From: Kiritimatiellia bacterium
GTDB taxonomy: Bacteria > Verrucomicrobiota > Kiritimatiellia > RZYC01
DNA: 38,758 nucleotides
Assembly: GCA_028708815.1 (NCBI GenBank)
Contig: JAQVYB010000016.1
Location: 1 to 38,758 of the forward strand
Reading direction: 5' to 3'
In this document: in pieces, positions 21,701 to 29,332 of the stretch
Layout: each line of letters opens with the position of its first letter
How positions within the stretch are numbered: the first letter of the stretch is position 1
Translations under genes and position numbers: made by a program
The notes under the pieces: model-generated
What the model was told of the DNA's origin: nothing
Seen by the model: only the letters and a program-made list of their open reading frames with translations
The model's database searches: none

Positions 21701-24700
21701 GTATAGGTAAAGGCAGTGGGCAACGTGGTTTCGCCCAGCACATCCGAGATCACGACGATATCCACTGGTCCGGCAGAATGCCCCGGCATGGTGATCGTCA
21801 CCCAGTTTTCGCCCTGCGCCGTCGGCACAACGCTTGATCCGCCGACGATCACTTCCGTGATGTCGCCGAAGCCCATCTGCGCCCCATTGGTGATGGTTAC
21901 GGAAATCCCGCCCTCTTCCGCGCCGACCGATGACGACAGCGCCCAAGCCGTTCCAGCCACGTTCATACTGGCATTCCCCGTATCGCTTTCGACGACCAGC
22001 GTGGCTTCGAGCGTTCCGCCCGCGTCCGGCTGGAACACCACCGCAAAATTCGACACCGTGTGGCCCTCCACGGTCAGGTTCGTCGGCGAGACGCTGAAGG
22101 CCGAAGCGTTGGCGCCGGTAAAGCTCATGGAGGAAAGGGTGACGGTGTCGCCAATGTTGTTGGTGATGGCGAACACATTGGTGATCGCTCCGCCTACACC
22201 CGCATTGGCAAACAGTGTGCCGTTGTCTTCGCTGACCGCGCTGCCGCCTTCAATGAGCGAGCCATCCGTGCCGAGCACAGAATAGGTTCCCGCATAGCGG
22301 AAGGCGGACGCCAGCGTGGATACCCCGTGCGACGTGGAATAAATGCTCACCGCGCCCGACATTTCGCCCGGCGCCGCGCCTGCGCGCACCACGACCTGCG
22401 TGGCGTCGGCGCTGATAACTTCCGTCGCATCCACGCCGCAAAGCGTCACGCGGGTGACATCGTCCGCGCACAAATCACGACCGCTGATCACCACTTCATA
22501 GCCACCGGTGGTTACACCAACGCGCGGGCTCACCCCATGCGTGCCGGCGACAGCCCGCACTCCGAGATGGGGCAGGTAATATGATATAGTTCCTCCGCTG
22601 AACACGTATGACTGATCCGAGTTAGCATAGATGTGTCGGGCTATTTCAGATAATCCACCGGGAGGATAATAGTAGGTTCGGCCACTGGAATTGGCGGTGC
22701 TGACCGGCGAGAATGCGGTATCGAGGAGGAGACTCTGCTGCCCATCCCACTCGAATGTTGTGGAGAAATCCTGCATATCAAATATACCGGCAATCGGAGC
22801 ATAACTGGCGTTGCTGTAACACACCGTCAGATCGGTGGACTGGAAGCCGCCGGTCATATTCGTGACCGTAGTCTGCTTCAAGCGCATCAGATAATTCGGC
22901 AACGGGTACAGCGGCGCCTGATACACCTTGAAGCCGATTTCGGTGATCGTCGCGGGGCCTTCGATGCCGGCCGCCGTCAGTTGTTCCGCCGTATACACAT
23001 ACTGGAAATGGCGCGAGCGCTGGGCGATGTTGATCGGCCCGGCTGCGGAGGTGCCATCAATATACGTTGCGGCGCCGATAGTAAACGCATCCTGCTGCAC
23101 CCGGTTGATCCTGCCGGCGGGGTTGTAGGTATAGATGTCCGGCAACGTGGTATCGCCGTTGTCCGATGTTTGAATGGTGAAGTCAACGGTTCCCGCGCTG
23201 GTTGCGGCGGGCAGCGTGATGGTGAACCAGTTGGTGCCGGACTGTAGGGGCGACACCTGTGTCGCCCCCACCAGTACATTCGTAATGGCACCGAATTGCA
23301 CGTTGGTCACAGCGATCGTATTGCCGCCGGCGTAGGGGCCGTTGTTGGTGGAGAGGCCGGGTGCCGTGCATTCCAGGTTCATCACAAAGGGCGCATTCGG
23401 CCCGGAGCTGCTGTTGGCCACCTGCACGGAGGCCGTGAACGTGCCCGAAGCCGCCGGACGAAACACCACCTGCACCGTGCCGGTCTGCTTCGCCGCCAGC
23501 GACGACGGCCAGATGCACTCGAACGCCCCTGCCCCGGTTCCATTGGTCAGCACGCCGGTGATGTTCAGCGTTGCATCACCCGGGTTGACGAGAGTGAATT
23601 CATTGGTGACGCGCAATCCGGACGGCACCGCCCGTGCCGTGCCCGCCGCTGTCTGCGCCGGACTGCCATTCGAGAACAGGTTGCCCTCCAGATTATAAAG
23701 CTCCAATCCGGAGCCGCCGGTGTAGGTGAACACATTCGACTGCACGATGATTCCATAATCGTAGGTATACACCACCGCGTCGCCGGTGCCTGCTCCGGGT
23801 GCCGTGGTCACCACAATCTGCGTGGACGACACACCGTCAATCGAAGCCACATCCACCCCGCAAAGCGTCACGCGGTAGACATCCGCCGTCGTACCGTTGC
23901 CCAGATTACCGCCATAAATCGTCACCTGCGTGCCGCCGGCCGCCGTGCCTGTCTGTGGCGACAGTCCGTTGGTCTGGTTGAAGAGGAAAAAGGCGATATT
24001 GGTCGCGCCGGTCATGAAGTTAGTATCCGTGCCGATCCGGCTGAACCAACCGCCCGCGTAAATGCCGCGCGGGGTCTTGATCATCGAATCGATGTGTGAG
24101 GCGTGATAGCCCCATTCACCAAAATTGGTGGTCAATCCCTGCGTGCCAATGGCGCTCCACGAGGTGCCGTCAAACGCGGCGACACACGAATAGTTGCTGC
24201 CCGGAGGCGCCGGCGTGTACCACATCTGAACACCGCCCGCGAACAGGTACTCACCGTCGGAGCACAGTGCGCGGGTGCCCGTGTTGTCTTTCCCGAGCAT
24301 GTTTTCCATCCCCTCGAAGCCCGGAACAAATTCCCACCCGGGATTGAACGAGGTCCCACTGCGACTCAGCAACTGTGCCTTGCGACCATCGGCGTCAGAC
24401 GGATTAGCTGCGGCCTGCCCCATGTAGTAATCGCCATCAAATTCGCAGAAGGCCAGGGCGCGGGGGGGATAACTCCCATAAATGCTTTCATCTATAGCTC
24501 CCGCATCCGGCCAGGATGCTCCGCTCCAGTACTGCACCGGAATCGGGTCTCGCCAAGTGTTTCTGTCACCACTGCGGTACAATCTCCCCATATACGTTCC
24601 CAAGGCGTATACCTTGCCCGTAAAGGACGTATCCGGCAGCGCCGTCCAGCTTGATCCGTTATAGCGGAAAACATCTGCTTCATCCGGGTAGGAATAGTGA

Positions 24701-27700
24701 TAATCGGAGGCATACAGATAGGTGCCGTCGTGGTGCAGTGCATAACAGATCGGATCGACATTGGCCGTTGCCGAGGTATAGCTCAGCGGCGTCCAGTCCC
24801 GCCCGGAACCACGCAGAATGGGGCCTCTGGGGCCAGACTGCCCATAGTGATTCGTGAGGAATCCCCCTCCGACATACAGATAATCGCCCTGCCGGATCAT
24901 GCAGTTCATGTAGACTGCTTTTACGCCCGTCTCCTGCCAGATGCCATTTTCGAAGTAGGCAACCTCCGAATTATAGTAACCCAAGTCAAGATCACCGGCG
25001 GCATACAGCTTGCCATCCGGCCCAAAGGCCAGAGAAACAACTTCATCGGACGAATCCAGACCAAACCCCAGATTCGTCCACCCCCCCTGCCAGACGCCAT
25101 TCTGAATATCCGGCCGCCCGATGAACGCATGTTCGCGATACCGATACCCCAGGTTGGTGCCGTAGTGGCACGTATACGAACCAAACCCGTGATCCTCCGA
25201 ATAAAGCGTCATGTTGGTGATGCCCCGCCACGCCCAATCCGCCGGCGGAGTCAGAAATGTAACGCTGTTGGAACCCGTTTCGATGACCTGCGCGTTGGTT
25301 TTGTTGACCACCACCTGCGTCACCACCACCGGCGATCCCATGTCGGCAAAGGTGAAGGTCAGCGCCTGGCCGCCGCTGGCCGTCCCGGCATTGGTGCTGA
25401 AACTGTAGGGTGAGTTGTCCAGCCCCGTATACCGGAAATTGTTATACCCATAGGTTGTTCCATATTGGGTGGAATTGACATACGAAATTCGGGTGTCTCC
25501 AAAACCGGCTGCCGCCATGACCACGACCTGGGTCGGGGAAGCGCTTAAGACAGACGCCGCCTTCACGCCGCTTAGATACACACTGGTGATATCATCCAGC
25601 CCGGCGCAAAGATTCGCACCACGGATAACCACCTGTACTCCGCCGGACCAGGAGCAGGATGACGGGCTGATTGTGCTTATGCTGCCAGCCGGGTTGAAAT
25701 AGAACGAATTCAGCAGCGAGCGGGAGCCCACCTTGTCCATGACGGCGCCATCCTGCCAGCCGGTGACGTTATTGATATCCGGTGTCACAAATTGCAACCA
25801 GTTCGTGCCCACTGCCGTGATCGCGCCGACCCGGGGGTTGGAATTGTAGAAATAGTTGACCGATTCCAGCGTCCCCAGCGAACCGAACGTCATATTGCTG
25901 AGTGTGACCGTTGTGCCACCGGATTCCGGTCCTTCCATCGGCGACACCGTAATGGCTTCCGCCAGCAGATTCATCCGGAACGGACTGTTCGAGGTGTTGT
26001 TATAGAAAAGCAGTTCTGCTTCGGCCATGCGCGGCACATCCGAACTGAACGCAATCCGCAGCGTTTGTTTGGCACCCGCCGCCACCTGCGTCGGACACTC
26101 CACCACCTTGAAATACGCCGCGCCCGTTCCGCTCGTCGCCACCATGCTGATTCCCATCGTCATCACACCGTTGTTGGTGATCGTAAATATCCGCTCGCCA
26201 CTGCGCCCCGCCGAGACATAGCCGAAATCGGTTCCGTTCTTCGAAACCGCCGTGTCACCGCTCGACACCACCGCGCCCATATTGGTCCAAAGCACCGTCA
26301 TTTTCGCGCCGCCGTAGGTGAAGCTGCTGTAGGAAATACCGCGTCCGTGCGAAATCGAATCCACCACCACATTCCCCTTGCCGTTGCCGCCCGCGCCGGT
26401 CTTGACGACAAGCTGCGTCGTCCCATTCACCGCCCAGTCCGTCGCCGCGATCCCGCAAATCGTCACATTGGTCAGATCCGCCAAACTGCCGTTGCACAGG
26501 TTCCGCCCCGTAATCGTGACGGTGACTCCCGCGCCCTCGGCCACCTTTGGACTCACGGACGAAATATAGGGCTTCGGATTCACCAGATAGCCATCCAGAA
26601 TGGTCTGCGTGCCCTCGCTCACCGACGAAATCACAATATCCGCGAAGCCAAAAATCGATAGTGCCGGAACGGTGAACGTAACCGAATTGGTGGTCTGACT
26701 CAGAATCGTCGCATTCTTATCGGCGATGGTCACCTGCGTGATATCGGCGCCGTCGCCCAGCCTGCCCGCCGTCACCGTCAGTTCATTGCCGCCTGCCCCC
26801 GGCCCGTTGTTCGTGGAAATCGTGAAGCCGAACCCGCTCAGATTCATCACAAACGGACTCCACGCCTTGTGGTCGAAGAGCGTCAGCGTCGCCGTTTCCG
26901 TCGCATACGATGCCACATCAAACGTCACCGTGAAATTCGTGCTCGCGCCCGCTTCCAGCGACGCCGGGAGCCCCTGCGCCGCAAACCGGCTCGACCCCGT
27001 CAGCGCATTGGTCAGCAGCGTGATGTTGCTCGGGCCACCGTTATAAAGCGTATAGGTATTCGTCAGCACTGTCCCCACCAGCCCCCCGCCGAAATCAGAA
27101 CGTTCCGTGATGGACGCCGCGCCGGCGTCCGTCACATTTGTCACCAGCGCCACGCCATCGTAATATACCGCCGTGAACGTGCCGTCCGCTGTGGCTTCAA
27201 CATCCGGTGTCTTCGCCTTGAGGGTCACGGTCGCCACCTGGCCCACCGATACTACCGCCGGACAGGTAATCGTGACCGATACATTCCGCGACGCGCCCGC
27301 GCTCAGCGAGAAATTCGTGCTGCCATTGATCACCGCCGTCCAACCCGCCAAATCCGCACTCACACTCAACGTCCCGCCGGCCGCTGTATCGCCCGCGTTT
27401 TGGAGAACGCCCGTCACCGTCACCGACGTGCCGATTTGCGCACTCGGCAGCGTCGCCGTCAACCCGGCGCCCACCGCCATGGTTTCCGCCGCCGCAATCG
27501 TCCAGGTTTGCCCCGGCGCCAGCGTTCCACGGTTCCACTGCACCGCGTAGCCGTTGTCCGTGAAATAATTCGTATCCAGCGTATGATTCAACGCCCCCTG
27601 CGCCACCAGCCCGGCCACCGTGCCATAGCCCGCGCTCGCATAATCATTCGGCATCGTCGACGAACTGCCCAGCGTCTGGTAAATCAACCGGTTCGGATTA

Positions 27701-28365
27701 TCCTGCGCCGGTTTCTTCACACCGACCACGCCCTGCGCCCCGTTCCAGAAACCGCCACCTGCATCGGAATAGCCCAAATAGGTGTCTTGACCATGAAATA
27801 ACTTCACATTGCTCAGCGCGCTTCCGCTGGTGTTCTTGATTTCAAATTCGTACGATTCCGTCATCGCCGGCGACACATAAATTGTCCGCATCGTCAACTG
27901 CACGCTACCGCCCGTCCAGATGCGTTCATTCACCGTCGAACTGAGATTCTCATTCTTCGTGCACGTCATCGCCGAACCCTGATAATACCCCGCCGTATAC
28001 TTAAACGTACCCCCCTGCTCATAATGCACCATGCTGCTCTTGTTGTCGGAAAAGGTCTGCGTCTTCCAAACCCCGTCCAGATACGCATACACCCGCATGC
28101 CGCTTTCGCCGCACTCGATCCGCAGCGCACCTTCCACCTCGTCGCCCCCCAGCGTCTGCGTCGCCGCCTGCGCCGTTCCAACCGCGCACAAAAGCACCGC
28201 CAACAGCGCACAACCGGTTTTCCAATCATTGGAAAAACCGGAAGAAAAGGTTCCAATGATTGGAAAATTCCGGAAAAAAGGTTCCAATGATTGGAAAATT
28301 CCGGAAATAAATTTCCAATGATTGGAAAAAGTGAAAAACGGATATTGCGCTGATTTTCTGCTCAT
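12742..28365 (-). CDS. Giant secreted multidomain surface protein 2 (5207 aa, complete)
   Basis: The ATG at 28365 follows AGGAGAGGG and ends at TGA 12742. Residues 1-46 are encoded by palindromic repeats, residues 50-67 are a signal-peptide core ending AQA, and a domain shared with giant 1 follows to about 290. Next come CARDB-like, anchor-D-like and IPT/TIG-like modules. Other blocks, by approximate residue: a FDGTSW/YAGG propeller-like block 1095-1455; a six-motif Kelch block 2228-2505; MBG-like domains 2912-2985 and 3756-3829; an unrecognised Tyr/Asn/Gly-rich domain 3152-3362; an FN3-like domain 4082-4176 followed by a PPPPP linker; autotransporter-associated beta-helix repeats (ANWxxGxxP, GTVVLTGSN, GASIGTLTV) 4192-4842; a BACON-like domain 4849-4932; and six 45-residue DYDGDG repeats to the end. 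No catalytic motif was seen. A long adhesin or matrix protein is inferred. Large plus-strand frames inside it are shadows. Confidence 0.93.
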   Translation of the reverse strand: MSRKSAQYPFFTFSNHWKFISGIFQSLEPFFRNFPIIGTFSSGFSNDWKTGCALLAVLLCAVGTAQAATQTLGGDEVEGALRIECGESGMRVYAYLDGVWKTQTFSDNKSSMVHYEQGGTFKYTAGYYQGSAMTCTKNENLSSTVNERIWTGGSVQLTMRTIYVSPAMTESYEFEIKNTSGSALSNVKLFHGQDTYLGYSDAGGGFWNGAQGVVGVKKPAQDNPNRLIYQTLGSSSTMPNDYASAGYGTVAGLVAQGALNHTLDTNYFTDNGYAVQWNRGTLAPGQTWTIAAAETMAVGAGLTATLPSAQIGTSVTVTGVLQNAGDTAAGGTLSVSADLAGWTAVINGSTNFSLSAGASRNVSVTITCPAVVSVGQVATVTLKAKTPDVEATADGTFTAVYYDGVALVTNVTDAGAASITERSDFGGGLVGTVLTNTYTLYNGGPSNITLLTNALTGSSRFAAQGLPASLEAGASTNFTVTFDVASYATETATLTLFDHKAWSPFVMNLSGFGFTISTNNGPGAGGNELTVTAGRLGDGADITQVTIADKNATILSQTTNSVTFTVPALSIFGFADIVISSVSEGTQTILDGYLVNPKPYISSVSPKVAEGAGVTVTITGRNLCNGSLADLTNVTICGIAATDWAVNGTTQLVVKTGAGGNGKGNVVVDSISHGRGISYSSFTYGGAKMTVLWTNMGAVVSSGDTAVSKNGTDFGYVSAGRSGERIFTITNNGVMTMGISMVATSGTGAAYFKVVECPTQVAAGAKQTLRIAFSSDVPRMAEAELLFYNNTSNSPFRMNLLAEAITVSPMEGPESGGTTVTLSNMTFGSLGTLESVNYFYNSNPRVGAITAVGTNWLQFVTPDINNVTGWQDGAVMDKVGSRSLLNSFYFNPAGSISTISPSSCSWSGGVQVVIRGANLCAGLDDITSVYLSGVKAASVLSASPTQVVVMAAAGFGDTRISYVNSTQYGTTYGYNNFRYTGLDNSPYSFSTNAGTASGGQALTFTFADMGSPVVVTQVVVNKTNAQVIETGSNSVTFLTPPADWAWRGITNMTLYSEDHGFGSYTCHYGTNLGYRYREHAFIGRPDIQNGVWQGGWTNLGFGLDSSDEVVSLAFGPDGKLYAAGDLDLGYYNSEVAYFENGIWQETGVKAVYMNCMIRQGDYLYVGGGFLTNHYGQSGPRGPILRGSGRDWTPLSYTSATANVDPICYALHHDGTYLYASDYHYSYPDEADVFRYNGSSWTALPDTSFTGKVYALGTYMGRLYRSGDRNTWRDPIPVQYWSGASWPDAGAIDESIYGSYPPRALAFCEFDGDYYMGQAAANPSDADGRKAQLLSRSGTSFNPGWEFVPGFEGMENMLGKDNTGTRALCSDGEYLFAGGVQMWYTPAPPGSNYSCVAAFDGTSWSAIGTQGLTTNFGEWGYHASHIDSMIKTPRGIYAGGWFSRIGTDTNFMTGATNIAFFLFNQTNGLSPQTGTAAGGTQVTIYGGNLGNGTTADVYRVTLCGVDVASIDGVSSTQIVVTTAPGAGTGDAVVYTYDYGIIVQSNVFTYTGGSGLELYNLEGNLFSNGSPAQTAAGTARAVPSGLRVTNEFTLVNPGDATLNITGVLTNGTGAGAFECIWPSSLAAKQTGTVQVVFRPAASGTFTASVQVANSSSGPNAPFVMNLECTAPGLSTNNGPYAGGNTIAVTNVQFGAITNVLVGATQVSPLQSGTNWFTITLPAATSAGTVDFTIQTSDNGDTTLPDIYTYNPAGRINRVQQDAFTIGAATYIDGTSAAGPINIAQRSRHFQYVYTAEQLTAAGIEGPATITEIGFKVYQAPLYPLPNYLMRLKQTTVTNMTGGFQSTDLTVCYSNASYAPIAGIFDMQDFSTTFEWDGQQSLLLDTAFSPVSTANSSGRTYYYPPGGLSEIARHIYANSDQSYVFSGGTISYYLPHLGVRAVAGTHGVSPRVGVTTGGYEVVISGRDLCADDVTRVTLCGVDATEVISADATQVVVRAGAAPGEMSGAVSIYSTSHGVSTLASAFRYAGTYSVLGTDGSLIEGGSAVSEDNGTLFANAGVGGAITNVFAITNNIGDTVTLSSMSFTGANASAFSVSPTNLTVEGHTVSNFAVVFQPDAGGTLEATLVVESDTGNASMNVAGTAWALSSSVGAEEGGISVTITNGAQMGFGDITEVIVGGSSVVPTAQGENWVTITMPGHSAGPVDIVVISDVLGETTLPTAFTYTPAPVIYGTDFVWEELPGLPQALYMHTAFELNDQLYVAGGQNAASEIVTNVYRFDGYRWHDAPGLSEARGGGVGAVLNGAFYYIGGVFSVASVTNVYRFDGTNWTEVAGLPGAVSRGVAGVVDGKIVVAGGWDASDAYRTNAYLFNGTNWTQTVGLPAARAEQGGAVRNGKLYAFGGRNDGSAATFNQYSFNGSEWANEPGLPVVLFGAGAATLNHRVYAFGGSDGSAVKDAVYRYDGIGWTSAGLMPTNLYAAAATFWRGAAYVAGGMDMSIPLHTNLWRLTDGGVSPVSGYPAGGYEVILRGTNLCDGTSNDVEWVTLCGTTAEVISVSATQIVVTAGSASGPQTGNVEIRSTTFGPVIASNAFTYLRGRITLIGTNGADIAEADAASVAAGTDFGSMMVSQARTNIFGIRNTGNAPLTLSAIEGAGQGGPSFTVTEFPSTELAIGATGQITVVCASRGGEQLGELAFRDNVSLDPVLIELGGHTVSVYNVKSYGNGSGLGISETSLAYNTAYGSSPAAQTFEVSNVGSDPLVVSNTIAYAAFGENWLSITPTGAAALAVSGSITWTNSVDVSGLNAGAHVATVSVWSATATNSPLSCVVTLELSQVTQTIIWTNPGTQTYTNETLLDAAVSSGLVPSYAVLSGPGALTNKSYRTYMTYTGSGVVTVVASQAGNLNYTAAENVTQSWDVIRAPGQISLTNLTQEYTGSEITVAAVTTPTGLTYDVTYGGLTSGPTNVGSYIVVADITDPLIYGSTTGTLTITKISQTITFPSIAAQLTNAAVGLAATGGGSGNPVTFAVGPGPGSIASGTNLTFTGVGDVYVVASQAGSGNYNPAMDVTNVVRVFSVTPVVGPYTGGNTIVITNGSFGTITNALVDGQQAVLGTNGSSWCAITVPAATNDGLVTITLQTSDNGDIPLGNAYTYNPQGSLAPSSYEEYRIYFNNNTGPDYTTNTSPDGTFIWTHFYRTDDWKELKTTNGTANGAYIKAYGYGSGTSGGWNTGAGGYDWIASDAASTILYLNSTSIFTNYVVITNLPGSSYQVDVVNSYSTSGNYTNSDTLHSGVWDPTMDADNANYGNWPSGGNTNAGNNLDPYELYTSRSNYVTWADATPSNGALSLVMFKPNQYGNFLNCMRISGYSGIPPATPSSGSWTGGYPVVIGGRNLGDGSDITNVTLCGISATIITQTAERVWVTAGGGGGSQSGDVVVCSTSYGVTVGSNLFTYVAPELGVLGTNGAAIASGAVAGTDNGTQFGAVMVGSGEALTNSFSITNSGNAVLNITGVSTSGADAASFRISSIATQVAVGATATFDVVFDPVDGGTLDAALNLVNDGTNGTFVLNLRGIARGGGIGLETNSLSFSGVYAGTNPASQTLAVTNFGISEFTYTNVLNYSTGSSGWLSADMNNGIVASSNFTVLTNGINLSGVSVGTHTCTVAVTAADATNSPQNYVVTLNVVKADQTISFPDPGTQDTTNELGLSLSASSGLSVTCAVSSGSASISGGTNLVFSGAGSVTVVAYQGGDSNYNAAASVTNSFNVTKAVAGVTLTNLNQTFDGSARTVGSVTSPTGLTVNITYDDSSTAPTNTGSYNVIGLVSDDMYQGGATNTLTVNKAGQTITFPAIAAQNSTNTTHLSATASSGLPVSFAVVSGEADLADGTNLTYRSSGPVLIAASQAGDTNWSPAPTVTNSITVNKTAQSTLIFSPTNTMIYLTTNDLSTTGGSGTGAVTYTVSSGPGAITNDTALFINSGSGTIYVAATKAQDAMYQAQTVTAQVYCARADQEITFPVIADQAITNETLLSAAASSGLSVGFSVVSGEADLSDQTNLTYRGTGVVVIAASQAGNTNWNAAVNVTNSFTVLPVLPEVTTLSASAVDQTTFTSGGDVTFNGGAPVTQRGICWALHASPTIADFLTRDATGTGTYASVARGLSTGTTYYARAYAINEAGAGYGHEISVTTSNTPPPPPEPDAFTWTGAADDQWANAANWYGGAVPSATNYARFYTTNCNVFQVDLDGDQEALGIILQSNATDYVYFTNGSLMMTNADSVLMVATGSVGFEQTVYVGDGFTLACAAGSLISMEAGLQTEGDAWKFSAGLLNLQTSGDLGGNLNIMDGSLYASGEILLSESGSVFLAEGAVLYPRDYDSAAFPGSLTVTNEVPGTPSLVIEGTLTYGVAGSASDELDLDVNTLVLGSNSTLDVTVLTGLVDVTGTYTVATYAGITGTFAQVNGLTAHTLNYGANALTLEPTFVWEGSISSNWNDGLNWLNSGGAVPGQENDTGFRVDDDDITVVLDTNPSVRSVRAVGLGRVTLENSGATLILTNAVAASGAIPALAAQDGVMLLVHSDIATLPGARFLAQGAMFPGTLVLFGNVSVGDGTGHLVLDGRGEVDIMGEVNFAGAGNRLELRGPTLYIGNSGSLGSNGLILTNGGILIATNDLLVNIPMALTGNGGLGAQHSNDTLTVSGDITGGGLLSITGEGTVVLTGSNQVGGVNVEAGRLLVQGSLQSEGNVDVQDGENFGGRGVVGLESSAFLLHIRTGAHFNPGASIGTLTVEGSLTVDGGWTLEVNNDSNDTVNVRDTLTLGAGSALAVTGTPDGVTAYTFATFASRSGAFGSFSVPQNYILTYGATNLVLMPRGNEMGSPNVTRDGGTLNIPVTEDSNTAWSVVNTSSWITVTSGTGGTGTGTVTLVISANDGRERIGIVWIAGRQYTVTQRANRAVYLDFDGDTLADIAVYWPEAGMWYILQSSLNTGRYQPWGWPDSVPAPGDYDGDGLFDVAVYCVTNGMWYIWQSDSESGRTQAWGWEEAEPVPGDYDGDAICDVAVYHAADGRWLIWQSESQTARTQAWGFGDGVPVPGDYDGDGLSDPAVYEATTGTWYIWLSATQTARIQPWGWASAEPIPGDYDGDGLTDVAVYWPEIGQWYAWLSASQSMVSETWGWNAAWPVPADYDGDGIFDRTVYAPSYGMWYLWQSGSQTPRTQAWGFEEAEPVN
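12745..13551 (-). repeat. Six tandem 135-bp (45-residue) DYDGDG repeats, C-terminus of giant 2
   Basis: Each unit reads DYDGDGxxDxAVY...WY.W.S.sqt...WGW...PVPG and is 45 residues; the last is one short and ends EPVN. DxDxDG is a calcium-binding loop as in FG-GAP/VCBS repeats. Six regular units suggest a six-bladed propeller or a calcium-stiffened stalk (inference). Unit 3 has DYDGDAICD, with Ala in place of the loop Gly. Confidence 0.85.
28218..28328. repeat. Four palindromes at 31-bp period in the 5' coding end of giant 2
   Basis: The TTCC of each copy starts at 28220, 28251, 28282 and 28313, exactly 31 bp apart. Cores are TTCCAATGATTGGAA in three copies and TTCCAATCATTGGAA in the first. 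A second palindrome, TTCCGGAA, sits in two of the spacers (28268-28275 and 28299-28306); the remaining spacer has CCGGAA. The array lies between the start codon and the signal-peptide core. It is translated as FSNHWK, FQSLEP, FPIIGT and FSNDWK because each copy falls in a different frame. Confidence 0.95.
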
Positions 28366-28406
28366 GATTCCCTCTCCTGATTAAACATCAACACGCTCTT
28401 GCCTGT

Positions 28407-28436
28407 GCCTGTGTCACGGGCACCGTGTCTACAGGC
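28407..28436. promoter_or_regulatory. 30-bp imperfect dyad in the leader of giant 2
   Basis: Outer arms GCCTGT (28407-28412) and ACAGGC (28431-28436) enclose inner arms CACGG and CCGTG around a GCA loop. It lies 42-71 bp before the giant 2 start codon. Read on the plus strand it is followed by TATC and seven Ts, so it would work as a terminator of antisense transcription leaving giant 2. On the minus strand it has no T-tract and could be a leader hairpin or a dimer operator. Another GCCTGT at 28401-28406 is tandem to the outer arm. Confidence 0.45.
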
Positions 28437-28457
28437 TATCTTTTTTTGAGATATAAT

Positions 28458-28493
28458 AAAAAATAAAAATCCCGTTTTTCTCAGCTCGAACGG
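28458..28493 (-). terminator. Candidate intrinsic terminator of the PEP-CTERM operon
   Basis: On the minus strand CCGTT (28493-28489) pairs with AACGG (28476-28472) across a 12-nt loop, followed by GATTTTTATTTTTT. It lies about 56 bp after the stop of the second PEP-CTERM gene. The stem is short, so efficiency is uncertain. The AT-rich tail could also supply promoter sequence for giant 2, although I could not find a well-spaced -35/-10 pair. Confidence 0.4.
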
Positions 28494-28548
28494 AAAGGTT
28501 TCATCCTCATGCCGCGCAACCGCCTGACCGGATACGGACTGTTACTGT

Positions 28549-29310
28549 TTATGCGGACACCTTAGAGCGCTTACGCATCACCATGCACAGCAGGACTCCG
28601 GTCAGCAGTAATCCGGCGGATACGGGTTCCGGCACCATCGGATCCACCGGATCGGTCGGAATCACATGCACATTGCCGGGATCATACGGATGGGCACCTT
28701 CGGACGGCGCGGTGGCCGTCAAGCCGAAGTAGATATCATCCACACCGAAGTCATTACCACCCGCAGCGGACTGATTGTTGACCAGTCGAAGATAATACGT
28801 GCCCGCCTGATTGAAAATGCCGTCATAATAGGTGAAGAACCATTGCGCCTCATCACCCTCCTCAAACGTATGGCAATTGCCCAGCTCGGTCCAATCGGTT
28901 CCGTTCCCGATCTCAAACGTGAGACTCGGACCCGGGTCCTGGGCACTTACAGTGTATACCGACGCCACATACGCCTCAAAGCGGTACGCCGTACCTACCT
29001 GCGTCACCAGAATCGGCGCCGCCGTCTCCCAAACGGCCAGGCTGGTATTCCCCGATCCATTCGCAATCAGAAAGTTCCCCGAACCCGTCGTGTGATCGCC
29101 CATGGAAATCCAGGACGGATGATAGGTTTGCGGATTTTTGCCTACGTAATATCTGCCCTCCGGCTGCAGGTTCGAGCTGTAGATATAATCCGAATCAAAC
29201 CCCGTGTTCCCCTGCTCAAAATCACCGTTCGGCACCAGACAGGCGGCATACACGCTCTTGGACACCGCGAGCAGAACAACCAGACGCGTGAAAACATGAC
29301 GTATCTTCAT
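28549..29310 (-). CDS. PEP-CTERM exported protein with galactose-binding-like domain
   Basis: Starting at the ATG at 29310 the protein is 253 residues. The signal peptide runs MKIRHVFTRLVVLLAV to the Ala-Cys near residue 21. The mature part opens with LVPNGDFEQGN, typical of exported CBM/DUF642-like beta-sandwich proteins, and contains WETAAP, YRFEAYV and FGVDDIYFG strands. The C-terminus is a canonical PEP-CTERM sorting signal: VPEP, a hydrophobic segment, then RKRSK. Known PEP-CTERM tails are processed by exosortase, which places the protein in or outside the envelope. No exosortase gene is in the window. An upstream extension of the frame (to 29427) lacks a signal and overlaps the preceding gene, so it was rejected. 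The start follows a GGGGGTG and is 22 bp after the stop of the first PEP-CTERM gene, so the two are one operon. Confidence 0.88.
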   Translation of the reverse strand: MKIRHVFTRLVVLLAVSKSVYAACLVPNGDFEQGNTGFDSDYIYSSNLQPEGRYYVGKNPQTYHPSWISMGDHTTGSGNFLIANGSGNTSLAVWETAAPILVTQVGTAYRFEAYVASVYTVSAQDPGPSLTFEIGNGTDWTELGNCHTFEEGDEAQWFFTYYDGIFNQAGTYYLRLVNNQSAAGGNDFGVDDIYFGLTATAPSEGAHPYDPGNVHVIPTDPVDPMVPEPVSAGLLLTGVLLCMVMRKRSKVSA

Positions 29311-29332
29311 AACACCCCCATCCTTGTTCCCC

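Noticed and set aside
28218..28328. CRISPR array suggested by the 31-bp periodicity
   Set aside because: Spacers are not unique but are themselves similar and partly palindromic. The array lies inside an open reading frame and no cas genes are near.
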